DNA from: Brucella pseudogrignonensis
GTDB taxonomy: Bacteria > Pseudomonadota > Alphaproteobacteria > Rhizobiales > Rhizobiaceae
Assembly: GCF_002252525.1 (NCBI RefSeq)
Contig: NZ_NNRM01000044.1
Coordinates: 186,001 to 250,000, forward strand
Length of the DNA: 64,000 bases
Direction: 5' to 3'
In this document: positions 43,643-52,710 of the stretch, in pieces
Layout: each line of letters begins with the position of its first letter
Position numbering within the stretch: position 1 is the stretch's first letter
Notes under the pieces: model-generated
Database searches by the model: none
Told to the model about the DNA's origin: nothing
What the model saw: only the letters and a program-made list of their open reading frames with translations
Position numbers and translations under genes: made by a program

Positions 43643-44784
43643 GCAGCTCGTCGTCAGGTTCGATTGAAAAACGCACCGAGACTTTAGATACGATAGCGGC
43701 CGTTCTGCCGCTGAACCGCCTCGACAGGCTCGTTGGGCTATTGACCGATCAGGATATCGAAACCCTGCGCCACCTCGTCAATGAAGGCATGGGCGAAAAC
43801 ACGTTGCGCGCGCTAACCTCGGATCTGGCCTATCTCGAAGCCTGGTCGATGGCCGCAACTGGCAGCCCCCTGCCTTTCCCGGCACCGGAAGCCCTGTTGC
43901 TGAAGTTCGTTGCGCATCATTTGTGGCGGCCGCAGCAACGGGAGATCGAACCCGATCATGGCATGCCGGCCAACGTGGAAACAGACCTGCGCCGACAAGG
44001 CTTTCTGCGGGTATCTGGACCGCATTCGCCTGCCACCGTCCGCCGTCGTCTGGCCAACTGGTCGACACTCACCCGTTGGCGCGGCCTGGAGGGTGCTTTT
44101 TCATCGCCGTCCGTCAAATCGGCAATCCGGCTTGCCGTGCGCGCCCTGAACCGGCCACGCAGCCGCAAGAGTGCCCATGCGATTACCGGCGATATTCTGG
44201 AAAAGCTGCTGGCAACCTGTTCCGGCGAGGATCTCACCGCCTTGCGGGATCGGGCTATCCTGATGGTAGCCTTTGCCTCAGGCGGGCGCAGACGCAGCGA
44301 AGTCGCTGGCTTGCGTGTAGAACAGCTTGTCAAACAGCCCCCCGTCACCGATGAGGACGGCTCTCCCCTCCCATCGCTCGGCATCCATCTCGGTCGCACC
44401 AAAACCAGTGGGGCCGGTCACGATGAAACTGTCTATCTGACCGGCCGACCCATCGAAGCCCTGACCCGCTGGCTGGAAGCAGCCAGGATCGACAAGGGCA
44501 GCGTGTTTCGAAAAGTTGATCGCTGGGGCAATGTGTCGGCTCGCGCACTTGAACCGAGCGCCGTCAACCGGATCGTCAAACAGCGCGCGCAAATGGCAGG
44601 GCTGGATGCCACAGAATTCTCCGCCCACGGCCTGCGCTCTGGCTATCTCACCGAAGCCGCCAATCGTGGCATTCCGCTGCCCGAAGCCATGGAACAATCG
44701 CGCCATCGCTCCGTGCAGCAAGCCTCCGATTATTATAACACTGCCAAGCGGCGCAGCGGGCGGGCGTCGCGGCTATTGAGCTGA
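43639..44784 (+). CDS. Tyrosine recombinase / integrase
   Basis: A 381-residue phage-type integrase. The N-terminal SAM-like core-binding domain contains LRHLVNEGMGENTLRALTSD. The catalytic domain has the first arginine in SGGRRRSEVAGL, the lysine in GRTKTSG, HGLR in SAHGLRSGYLTEAA, the second histidine in SRHRSVQQ and the nucleophile in DYYNT. All catalytic residues are present. It is the last gene of a four-gene operon with two antitoxins and a PIN toxin. A decayed second copy lies 600 bases downstream. It may resolve replicon dimers or move the adjacent element. Confidence 0.87.
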   Translation: MSSSSSGSIEKRTETLDTIAAVLPLNRLDRLVGLLTDQDIETLRHLVNEGMGENTLRALTSDLAYLEAWSMAATGSPLPFPAPEALLLKFVAHHLWRPQQREIEPDHGMPANVETDLRRQGFLRVSGPHSPATVRRRLANWSTLTRWRGLEGAFSSPSVKSAIRLAVRALNRPRSRKSAHAITGDILEKLLATCSGEDLTALRDRAILMVAFASGGRRRSEVAGLRVEQLVKQPPVTDEDGSPLPSLGIHLGRTKTSGAGHDETVYLTGRPIEALTRWLEAARIDKGSVFRKVDRWGNVSARALEPSAVNRIVKQRAQMAGLDATEFSAHGLRSGYLTEAANRGIPLPEAMEQSRHRSVQQASDYYNTAKRRSGRASRLLS

Positions 44785-44918
44785 TCGCTCGACGTTCCAC
44801 CTCTCCACATCTTTGCTGTTCTCGACAATGTGATACGGCATCTGCCGTATTGAAGTCGTTGCATTGCAGAGCTAGACGCGATGATGATATATAAGCCCCA
44901 TCGCTGTGGGGCAGCGTT

Positions 44919-45396
44919 TTGGGGGCATTGATGGGACGGCAACCTACACTAACCAATTCTCCGCTTGCACTTTGTTCAAAGCGTCGGCGAAACTTAATGT
45001 GGCTCTCGACCGTTGCGGTCTGCACTTCGCTCAACTTACAATCTTCGGTTCACGCCGAAACCTGGGTCAACAATGGCACTTATCTTTGGGGGGAAGCCAC
45101 TAACTGGCAAGAAGGGACTGTTCCCAATGCGCCAGGAGCAGTTGCGACGTTCATAGGAAATAATTGGCAAGGCTATTACAGCTACCTTGACGGGCAGCAA
45201 TTCACGGTCGGCGAACTCAATATTTCTGGGTCGGAAAATGGAGGGTTTCTCTTCCAACATGGTACATTGGTACTATCCGATCCTGATGGAAGTGCCGCTA
45301 TCCATGTTAGCACCAGCAACCCTTATACAGATTTCGGTGAATATTATCCCACTACAGTCGAACTCGCTTCCGCTACCTTAATCGATACATCTGATG
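44919..45396 (+). pseudogene. Autotransporter-like secreted protein N-terminus, truncated by a recombinase copy
   Basis: The frame opens with a TTG at 44919 (ATG at 44931). It encodes a long signal peptide (LMWLSTVAVCTSLN, cleavage near SSVHA) and then autotransporter-type passenger sequence (NNGTYLWGEATNWQ, then QFTVGELNISGSENGG and FQHGTLVLSDPDG). After about 158 residues the frame runs into the second recombinase copy (DVETLRHLVNEGM) and continues to 45836 as nonsense. The beta-barrel part is missing. The junction near 45395 is a clean recombination point. Confidence 0.65.
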
Positions 45397-46400
45397 CGGA
45401 TGTCGAAACCCTGCGTCATCTCGTCAATGAAGGCATGGACCACAACACCGTGCGCGCCGAGTTCAGATCTGGCCTATCGCGAAGCATGGCCCATGGCCGA
45501 AACTGGCAGCCCCTGCCCCACCCGTTGCCCTGTTGCAGAAATTCGATGACCATCATCTCTGGCGACCTTAGGCAGCAGGAGATCGAACCCAATCATGGCA
45601 GGCCTACCAATGTTGAAGAAGAATTGCGTAAACTTGGGTTCTTGCGGGTATCCGGACCGCACGCATCAGCTTCCACGCCGCCTGGCCTACTGATCAACAA
45701 AGACTCGATGGTGCGGACAGAAGGGCACCTTTTCCTTACCAGCAATCAAATCCGCCATCCGTCTTGCCGTACGCGCCATCAATCAACCGCCAAGTCGCAA
45801 GAGTGCGAACGCCATCACCAGCGCTATTCTTACTAATCCCTTGGCGAACTGTTCTGATAAAACCTGACCGGCATTCGAGGCCGGCAGCGCTGACGATGGC
45901 ATTTGCCTACGGTGGTCGTCGTTGCACCAAAATAGCAAGTATTCGAACAGAAGAAATTGTCGAGCAGGCACCTGTCACCGTGGAAGACGGCTCCGCCTCC
46001 ACCAGCTCGGCATTCACCTCGGTTTCACCAAAACGACCGGGGGTCGATTACGATGATACCGTAACCTGACCGGGAGGCACGTTGAAGCAACTACGCGCTG
46101 GCTTGAAGCGGCAACGATTGAAAATAGCAGCGTGTTTGGCAGAATTGATCGCTGGGGAATGTATCCACACGGGCGTAAGAACCAATTGCCATGAATGCGA
46201 TCGTCAAAAAGCGCGCACACATCGCGGGCATTGACGCAAATAAGTTTCGGCACATGGTCTGCGTGCTGGCGACCGAAGCCGCCAATCGCGACATTCCAGG
46301 CCGTAAGCCATGGAGTAATCCCGCCACTGCTCCGTTCAACAGGCTTCTTATTACAATAACAGTGCCAAACAGCGTAGCGGACGGGCATCGCGAAAGCTAG
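45397..46400 (+). pseudogene. Decayed second copy of the tyrosine recombinase
   Basis: Nucleotide and protein similarity to the intact recombinase at 43748-44784 is visible along the whole length: GTCGAAACCCTGCG at 45402, GFLRVSGPH near 45640, AFAYGGRR near 45900, and the C-terminal ANRDIPGRKPW with matching HRSVQQ/YYN region near 46290-46370. The frame changes many times and the catalytic motifs are damaged. It lacks the first 36 or so codons, replaced by the autotransporter-like fragment. Confidence 0.75.
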
Positions 46401-47244
46401 AGGTTAGCAACCCTGGTTGTGCCGTCACAGCACCCGGGTGCAGGTCCACAAATTTTCCAACAGCGCTTAGGAACAAATTTTTGAACTCATAAGAGAAGGA
46501 CTCTTACTGACATCAATTGTGTAACAGAGTTTATCTCACCAAATAACCGGTCCTGGCCAAACTGAGAGGTGCGGTTACATTCAATCCTCTCGAACGAGAC
46601 GAGGCATTTCAATAGGTACTAGCCAAGGGCGACCAATCGAGCGGCACTACCCTCTCTATAGGAGCCTCAACTAAGGATAATTCTAGAGGCTGCGGCAACT
46701 TACAGGCAACTCCGCGGCGTCATCGATTTTTGTCAGCCGTACTTTTTGCGATAAAACCTATTTTTTTCAATTATTTACTAGAATTGACCAAGTATGGGCG
46801 AGCCGCCCGGCACGCTTTGGCGGCTCAAGTAAGCCTATCCGTATTATTGTGTGTCATGCATGACAGTTCGTTAAATCGGACAGGACAATTTGCGGACAGT
46901 TTTACAGATGAGCCTTAGCTGGGTTTAAGCGGAACAAGCGAGCACAATCAGCAATCTCCCTTAGCTTTCCTATTGAGGGCTTAAAACGGCGATCGATCAC
47001 CGGCGCTGCGCGTTTATCTCTCGAGAACAAAGATTGTTTGACCAACAAACGGATTCTTTACGCCAGGGAAGCGCCAGGCGCAGAGAGGTAGCGGACGTCA
47101 GCACTAAAAATAGCGCGGCTTTTATCAAGGCAGTTGTAGCGGTTTTAAAGCCAACGAGACTTCGCGCGCAGAAGAAGCGATAGACATTATTTGATAGAAA
47201 GCGATTGTCGGGTGAGCGTTAATCTTTCATTAACCTTAAACTCC
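46401..47244. other. Long intergenic region upstream of repABC
   Basis: About 850 bases without a gene I can support; a 62-codon frame at 46730 is unconvincing. It holds a small inverted repeat, GTTTG (47036-47040) with CAAAC (47046-47050). I did not find a copy of the repABC parS consensus (GTT-N4-GC-N4-AAC) here, although centromere sites are often located next to these operons. Confidence 0.4.
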
Positions 47245-47274
47245 TTGCAGAGCGGGCAGAATCGGAATTATAGT
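47245..47274 (+). promoter_or_regulatory. Candidate repABC promoter
   Basis: TTGCAG at 47245-47250 and TATAGT at 47269-47274 are separated by 18 bases, a good match to a housekeeping promoter, 67 bases before the repA ATG. repABC promoters are normally repressed by RepA with RepB. Confidence 0.45.
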
Positions 47275-47340
47275 TGCGAAAATATGAATGCCGGGCGCTT
47301 TTTTGCGAAAGTGTCATAAGCAAGGACATTAGTTCTAAAA

Positions 47341-48531
47341 ATGAACGAACACAATGCGAACCGTTTCGACCACGAAATTGCCAGTCAGGGCGCCAAGATT
47401 TCCGGTGCGCTCAACATGTTGCGCACGCAACAATATCCGCCTGACGCACGGAAGACCCTGCGTCGCTTTCAGCTTCCGGAGGTCGCCGATCTGATTGGCG
47501 TCACGCAATCGCATTTGCGGCAGTTGCACAGCGAAGGCAAAGGTCCCGAAATCGAGGTGGTTTCCGGTCGTCGGTACTATAGCGCAGAGCAGATGCTGGA
47601 ATTGCGCTCCTATCTTGAAGAAAACAAGAAATCCGACAAGAGGATCTATCTGCCGCGCCGCAAGGCCAACGAGCCGCTGCAGATTCTTTCTGTGGTCAAT
47701 TTCAAGGGCGGTTCCGGCAAGACAACGACATCGGCACATCTCGCGCAATATCTCGCCTTGACCGGGCACCGGGTGCTGGCGATTGATCTCGATCCGCAGG
47801 CTTCGCTCACATCGCTTTTCGGGATCCAGCCGGAGCTCGACGAAATTGCCTCGCTTTATGAAGCCTTGCGTTTTGACGAGGAAAGGAAGCCGATCGCCGA
47901 TGTGGTGCAGTCAACCAACATTCCCAATCTGGATATCATTCCGGCAAACTTGCTGCTCCAGGAATATGAATATGACGTTCCGCTTGCCATCTCTGGACGA
48001 AAGGGCGAGGAGGGGCGGCTGTTTCACCTTCGGATCGTCAATGCGCTCAAGGAAATCGAAGACAACTACGATGTTGTAGTCATCGATTGCCCCCCCCAGC
48101 TCGGCTATCTCACAATTACCGCTCTGATGGCATCGACCGGCATCCTCATCACCATCCATCCGCAAATGCTCGATATCATGTCGATGTCGCAGTTCTTGCA
48201 GATGCTCGGCGGTATTATGACCTCGGTTGCAGACGCCGGCGCTGAAATCAGGGTCAAATGGTTTCGCTATCTCATTACCAGATTTGAACCCACAGACATC
48301 CCGCAGGCGCAGATGGTTGGTTTCATGCAATCGATGTTTGCTCAGAACATGTTGCGGAACCACGTTCTCAAGTCGACAGCGATTTCAGACGCGTCGATCA
48401 AGAAGCAGACCCTTTATGAGGTCGAGAAGGGTGATTTTGTGCGGTCGACCTATGAACGCGCAATGGAAAGCCTCAATGCCTCCAACGGTGAGGTCGCAGA
48501 ACTCATCCATCAAACCTGGGGACGGAAATGA
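47341..48531 (+). CDS. repA: RepA, ParA-like partition ATPase of a repABC replicon
   Basis: A 396-residue ParA-type ATPase. It has an N-terminal helix-turn-helix (FQLPEVADLIGVTQSHLRQL) used for autorepression, then the deviant Walker A KGGSGKTTTSAH (about residue 122), LAIDLDPQASLTSLFG and VVIDCPPQLGYLT. It moves plasmid copies apart with RepB and represses the operon. The order repA-repB-repC, the lengths and the spacing (81 bases to repB) are those of the alphaproteobacterial family. The AAGGA leader at 47322 is rather far (14 bases) from the ATG. Confidence 0.93.
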   Translation: MNEHNANRFDHEIASQGAKISGALNMLRTQQYPPDARKTLRRFQLPEVADLIGVTQSHLRQLHSEGKGPEIEVVSGRRYYSAEQMLELRSYLEENKKSDKRIYLPRRKANEPLQILSVVNFKGGSGKTTTSAHLAQYLALTGHRVLAIDLDPQASLTSLFGIQPELDEIASLYEALRFDEERKPIADVVQSTNIPNLDIIPANLLLQEYEYDVPLAISGRKGEEGRLFHLRIVNALKEIEDNYDVVVIDCPPQLGYLTITALMASTGILITIHPQMLDIMSMSQFLQMLGGIMTSVADAGAEIRVKWFRYLITRFEPTDIPQAQMVGFMQSMFAQNMLRNHVLKSTAISDASIKKQTLYEVEKGDFVRSTYERAMESLNASNGEVAELIHQTWGRK

Positions 48532-48612
48532 TGAATTTGTCAGCCGTTTTTTTTGGTAAATTCTCTCCTATTTTCAGAGACTTATTCAAAATGAGCCTGG
48601 AGGACATCATCC

Positions 48613-49608
48613 ATGTCGCGTAAGAACCCCTTTGCGAACCTTGATCTTTCTTCGATTAGCGGCACTGGCCCTGCGGCAAAGAGCGGTTATGGTATGACCG
48701 GCGCCGCTAAAACCGTTGTCCGCTCAATCGAGGAAATGGCAGAAAACACCAAGCGTCTTATGGATGGCGAGACGATTGTCGAGATTGAGCCGCAATTGCT
48801 TGACGTTTCTTTCGCCTCCGACCGGCTTTCGGACGAAGATGCCGAACTTCTTGCCCTGCAAGAGGCAATCAGGGATCATGGCCAGACCTCGCCTATTCTG
48901 GTGCGTCCAAATCCGCGTAATTCCGAACGTTATATGGTGGTGTTTGGTCATCGCCGTGCACGCGTTGCGATGAATTTGGGGGTGAAGGTCAAGGCGGTCG
49001 TCAAGAAACTTGATGATGTGGCATCGGCCATCGCGCAGGGACAGGAAAACTCGGCTCGTTCCAATCTCTCTTTTATTGAACGGGCTTATTTCGCTCAGAA
49101 CCTGCTTTCCAGCGGCATGACGAAGGAGACAGTCAAGTCGGCCATCGGTATCGACGATGCGCTGCTGTCAAAGATGCTCAGCGTCATCGAGACGATCCCG
49201 TTGACGATGACCATGGCTTTGGGTGCCTCCAAGAAGATCGGTCGTGATAAATGGCTGTCGCTGCGCCAGCTCATTCTCAATCCGGCCTATCTGAATATCG
49301 CGCTTGAAAAAATCAACTCCGAAGCCTTCATGGCATTGCCAGAAGAAGACCGTTTCGACGCCCTGCACGACTATCTGAAGAAATATAGTGCCCGTTCGAC
49401 AGCGAAAGCACCTGCCAAAGCGGTGATTGAGAAATCCTGGGCTTCCGATGATAAATCGGTGCGGTTTTCCATGAAACAGAAGCCAAAAAGCGTGGCGATT
49501 GAATTGACCAGCGCAGAAGCGCGGCCGTTCAGTGACTGGCTGTCAGGGAATATGGATCGGTTCTACCAAGAGTATAAAACTGCAAGAACGCAAAACAGCG
49601 GAGATTAA
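48613..49608 (+). CDS. repB: RepB, ParB-like centromere-binding protein
   Basis: A 331-residue ParB-type protein. It starts with the short RepA-interacting segment MSRKNPFANLDLSSI. The ParB/Srx domain follows with SPILVRPNP and YMVVFGHRRARVA, then the helix-turn-helix region (TKETVKSAIGIDDALLSKML). It binds parS sites and works with RepA in partition and autoregulation. A good AGCCTGGAGGA leader lies 9-17 bases upstream of the ATG. Confidence 0.93.
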   Translation: MSRKNPFANLDLSSISGTGPAAKSGYGMTGAAKTVVRSIEEMAENTKRLMDGETIVEIEPQLLDVSFASDRLSDEDAELLALQEAIRDHGQTSPILVRPNPRNSERYMVVFGHRRARVAMNLGVKVKAVVKKLDDVASAIAQGQENSARSNLSFIERAYFAQNLLSSGMTKETVKSAIGIDDALLSKMLSVIETIPLTMTMALGASKKIGRDKWLSLRQLILNPAYLNIALEKINSEAFMALPEEDRFDALHDYLKKYSARSTAKAPAKAVIEKSWASDDKSVRFSMKQKPKSVAIELTSAEARPFSDWLSGNMDRFYQEYKTARTQNSGD

Positions 49609-49617
49609 CAGCAAAAG

Positions 49618-49653
49618 AAAAAGGCCCCCGATAACGTTGCCGTCATGGAAGCC
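49618..49653 (-). terminator. Intrinsic terminator of the counter-transcribed RNA
   Basis: On the minus strand GGCTTCC pairs with GGGGGCC, and inside it ATGACG pairs with CGTTAT around a GCAA tetraloop. Five Ts follow (A-run 49618-49622 on the plus strand). This is a classic rho-independent terminator. Confidence 0.75.
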
Positions 49654-49669
49654 TTCCTCAAGTTTGGTC
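49618..49669 (-). ncRNA. repABC counter-transcribed RNA (incompatibility/copy control)
   Basis: In the repB-repC gap the minus strand carries a consensus promoter and, about 50 bases on, a strong intrinsic terminator. This predicts a small RNA of roughly 52 nt complementary to the leader of repC, as in other repABC plasmids, where it blocks RepC synthesis and sets copy number. The start near 49669 is estimated as 7 bases after the -10 box. Confidence 0.78.
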
Positions 49670-49675
49670 GCTTAG

Positions 49676-49704
49676 AGAATCGCATTTCCATGAATCACTG
49701 TCAA
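49676..49704 (-). promoter_or_regulatory. Promoter of the counter-transcribed RNA
   Basis: Minus-strand TTGACA (49699-49704) and GATTCT (49676-49681) are spaced by exactly 17 bases. The perfect -35 box fits the strong constitutive expression expected for a copy-control RNA. Confidence 0.72.
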
Positions 49705-49763
49705 GAGCGTTAGGCGTCAATTTGGCGGGCAGATTTCTTTTGCCTTGAGAAAGGTGAAGGTAA

Positions 49764-50987
49764 ATGCACATTCAGGAGAATGTCACGTCCACGTTTCGTG
49801 GGCGAGGGGCTTCGTTTGCCCAAATGAAATTTGCTAGCCAGAAAGTTTCCCCTACCGGGACGGTCAATCGCTGGTTGGTCTATAGACATCTTTGCATCGC
49901 CAAGGCGACATTCGGCATCAATGATCGTTGCCTTGCTGTGTTGAATGCCTTGCTGTCCTTTTACCCGGAAAATGAACTGAGTGCCCGAAACGGTCTGGTG
50001 GTGTTTCCATCGAACCGGCAACTCGCGTTACGGGCGCATGGCATGCCGGAATCAACGCTGCGCCGTCATCTTGCGTCACTGCTTGATGCCGGGCTGATAA
50101 TCCGACGCGACAGCCCCAACGGCAAACGTTACGCCCATAAGACAGATGCCGGAGAGATTGAGGAAGCCTTTGGCTTTTCCGTTGCTCCATTGCTGGAACG
50201 GGCTTCGGAAATTGCCAAAGTTGCTGAGGCCATTGTCGCCGACGCCAAGCATTTAAAGCGCACCAGGGAGCGTCTAACGCTCTGCCGCAGGGATTGCTTG
50301 CAGCTTCTCGACACTGCCGAACTGCTGGAGCAGGGCGATGTCCATCAGGCCTATCATGATCAATACCGGGCTATCGTTGATCGCATTCCACGCCGTGCGA
50401 CTTGCGAGCAGTTGGACGCGATCTTCAACGAATTGTCCGTTCTTCGCGGCGAAATAGCTAACTGCATGAATTTTAACGATGATGCAGAAGAATTGAGCGT
50501 CAATCATGCTCATATTGAGCGGCAACATATTGAATCAGAACCTGAATCTCTTCTTAAAACTAATAAAGAGAATTTGTTTGATATTAAGAAAGAGCCAGTT
50601 CAATCATCGCAGCCTGGTCTCATTCCAGCCAAGGCGCGTCTACAGAATGTCGATGTTTCATTGGATCTCGTTCTACGAACCTGTCCCGACATTCATGATT
50701 ATGCCACCACACCGATACGGTCCTGGCGTGAATTAAGCGATGCGTGTCATGTCGTGTCGAGCTTTCTGGGGATTGCGCAATCCGTCTATCGGGAGGCGCA
50801 GCTGTTTTTAGGGCAGGAGAGAACCTCTGCGATCATTGCGTGGCTCCTGCAGCGTATTGCTGGGATCCAGTCAGCAGGTGGTTATTTGCGGTTTCTCCTC
50901 AATAAAGCGAGGATCAGCGATTTGTCGGTTTCAAAACTGCTTCTGATGGATCCCGTCAAACAGATGCAGACGACAATGTGCAGGTGA
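49764..50987 (+). CDS. repC: RepC, replication initiator of a repABC replicon
   Basis: A 407-residue RepC initiator. The N-terminal winged-helix region includes VNRWLVYRHLCIAKATFGI, RCLAVLNALLSFYPE and the DNA-binding stretch GMPESTLRRHLASLLDAGLI. The C-terminal domain ends near RISDLSVSKLLL. RepC is the limiting initiator and the origin normally lies inside its own coding sequence; a distinctly AT-rich stretch at about 50540-50600 in the middle of this gene is the best candidate. Expression is controlled by the antisense RNA upstream. Confidence 0.93.
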   Translation: MHIQENVTSTFRGRGASFAQMKFASQKVSPTGTVNRWLVYRHLCIAKATFGINDRCLAVLNALLSFYPENELSARNGLVVFPSNRQLALRAHGMPESTLRRHLASLLDAGLIIRRDSPNGKRYAHKTDAGEIEEAFGFSVAPLLERASEIAKVAEAIVADAKHLKRTRERLTLCRRDCLQLLDTAELLEQGDVHQAYHDQYRAIVDRIPRRATCEQLDAIFNELSVLRGEIANCMNFNDDAEELSVNHAHIERQHIESEPESLLKTNKENLFDIKKEPVQSSQPGLIPAKARLQNVDVSLDLVLRTCPDIHDYATTPIRSWRELSDACHVVSSFLGIAQSVYREAQLFLGQERTSAIIAWLLQRIAGIQSAGGYLRFLLNKARISDLSVSKLLLMDPVKQMQTTMCR

Positions 50988-51652
50988 AAACGCAACCCGG
51001 AATGAAATTATAGCAAGCCTGATGATCGCGGCTCTGCGTCCGGTCTGATCGCTGGGGCAAAACATAGAGAAATGCGCTTTATCAGTTGCTCGTCATTAGA
51101 GGACCGTCTCAATGAACGGGAGAAGGGGATGAACGCTGCATTAACTGACAGTATTGCTTAATTCACTATGGCTTTGTTAATTTATGGGAAAAGCAGGTAA
51201 ATGAAATCTAATAGCGCATTTTGTTTCACAACATCGATGGCTGGGAAAGCCCCGGATTTCAAAGCATCACAAGCAAGGTCGTTGCGATCGGCCCGGGATG
51301 ACAATAGTTCGCAATGACCGCCAATCTATCATCATAGATTCATCCTGAGCAAGACGGCGTTATGGCTTGATTGGAGCGGGGGAGGCCGGCTGCGAGCAAA
51401 CCTGAGACAAGCTATCGCTGTTTCATGCGTGAAGCATAAAGGGTCTATGCTGCGGGTTGATTGCCGATGACGTGCAAAGCCGGAAAGAAAAGCCGCAGGG
51501 CTTTTGCCTTCCTGCACGTTATATGGCGAAGGTCCTGGGGAATTGCGCGCTGAAGAACCAAGCCCGCTTCCATGCGACGTTCGCGAGATCTCGGAGACGT
51601 GATAGGCCTTGGGCGCGATGCGGAAATGCCGAGAATCAGATAGGAAGCCGCT
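50988..51652. other. Gap downstream of repC
   Basis: About 665 bases with no supported gene. A 130-codon minus-strand frame (51332-51724) overlaps the start of the next gene and has a basic, low-complexity composition that I regard as non-coding. No parS-like palindrome was found. Confidence 0.4.
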
Positions 51653-52597
51653 ATGACAAAAGCGATAGATGATCCGCCATCCGCCCCTTTTTCTGATCAC
51701 CTTGACCAAACAGCGCTTCTTCACCTGTTGGAGACGGCAGAAAGCACGCGCAAGCAGGCGTTATCCGCCAGTCTGTGTCTCGCCTTTGCGCTTGGCGCCA
51801 AGGTTTCGCAACTCAGCCTTTTCAATGTCGCGGTTATTGGGCCTTATGTGGCAGCGTTGATGATCGCAGGTTTATGCTGGGAATGTTCCAATCGACTTTG
51901 GCGTATGCGCGCATTAAAGCTCGTTGCACCTCAGATTGCCGCTTCGTTCGGGCAGACGTGTTTTTCAACCGGGTGGGAAGCGCTCGATATCGAGCAGTGG
52001 CTGAAGGATCAGTTCTCCTCAAGCGGTTCCAAGTCTACCTCCTGGCAAACAGCAGGACTTTATCGTGGCATCTCCTATCGTTGCAGCGAGCAGTCGATCT
52101 TTCATCCTCGTCTGAACAAGAGTGCTGGCAGAAGACCGCCAAGCTATCATTACTTGATAGAAATCTCCGTTCCTCTAAAGTTTGTCGGTTGTCTGGAAAT
52201 TATCCCTCGTGCCGCCATCAGCAGCCTGTTTGACACGATCACCAGAGACGCCTTGAGATCGGACCAGCGTGTTCAAACCGGTGATCCGCAGTTTGATCAG
52301 GTCTTTTCTGTTCACGCGGACAAGGGTGCAAGCGTCTCTCAACTTCTCAGCCCCGCAGTCAGACAAATTTTCGTGGCGATCGCCAAGGAAAACCAATCGC
52401 CGAAACTCAAAGCGGGCTTTCGCAATGGTTGGTTTCATCTCGAGTTTCCAATCCCTGAGGAATCCTTCTCCAGCCTTTCTTTGCTGAGGCCTATGCCTGA
52501 ACTGATAAGCTCAACCCAGCGGATCTGCTGGCAGCTGACTTTTGCACAGCGCTTGATCGATAGGTTCAGGGGGGATTATGGCGGACCGCTAGGTTGA
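51653..52597 (+). CDS. DUF3137-like membrane protein
   Basis: A 314-residue protein of the DUF3137 type. Two hydrophobic segments near the N-terminus (ASLCLAFALGAKVS, GPYVAALMIAGLC) are followed by a soluble domain containing the family's GDPQFDQVFSVHADKGASVS, then SPAVRQIFVAIAKEN and a C-terminal WHLEFPIP-like strand. The function of the family is unknown. It lies 666 bases after repC on the same strand. Whether it belongs to replicon maintenance or is just a neighbour cannot be told. Confidence 0.62.
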   Translation: MTKAIDDPPSAPFSDHLDQTALLHLLETAESTRKQALSASLCLAFALGAKVSQLSLFNVAVIGPYVAALMIAGLCWECSNRLWRMRALKLVAPQIAASFGQTCFSTGWEALDIEQWLKDQFSSSGSKSTSWQTAGLYRGISYRCSEQSIFHPRLNKSAGRRPPSYHYLIEISVPLKFVGCLEIIPRAAISSLFDTITRDALRSDQRVQTGDPQFDQVFSVHADKGASVSQLLSPAVRQIFVAIAKENQSPKLKAGFRNGWFHLEFPIPEESFSSLSLLRPMPELISSTQRICWQLTFAQRLIDRFRGDYGGPLG

Positions 52598-52710
52598 GAG
52601 GATGCCAGAAAGTCTTGTACCAACGCGCATGGCCGGCGAAAAGAATTTGATCGCGGCGGCATTGCCAGGCCGTTTCATGCATCGCTCCGCCGGTCTCAAC
52701 GGGTGCGCGC

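Noticed and set aside
46730-46918. 62-codon open frame upstream of repA
   Set aside because: No family, no ribosome-binding site and average composition; chance frame.
47036-47050. GTTTG-ACCAA-CAAAC as a parS site
   Set aside because: The arms are only five bases and do not match the repABC centromere consensus.
51332-51724. 130-codon minus-strand frame after repC
   Set aside because: Overlaps the DUF3137-like start, is very basic and Ser/Arg-rich, and looks like an antisense shadow.
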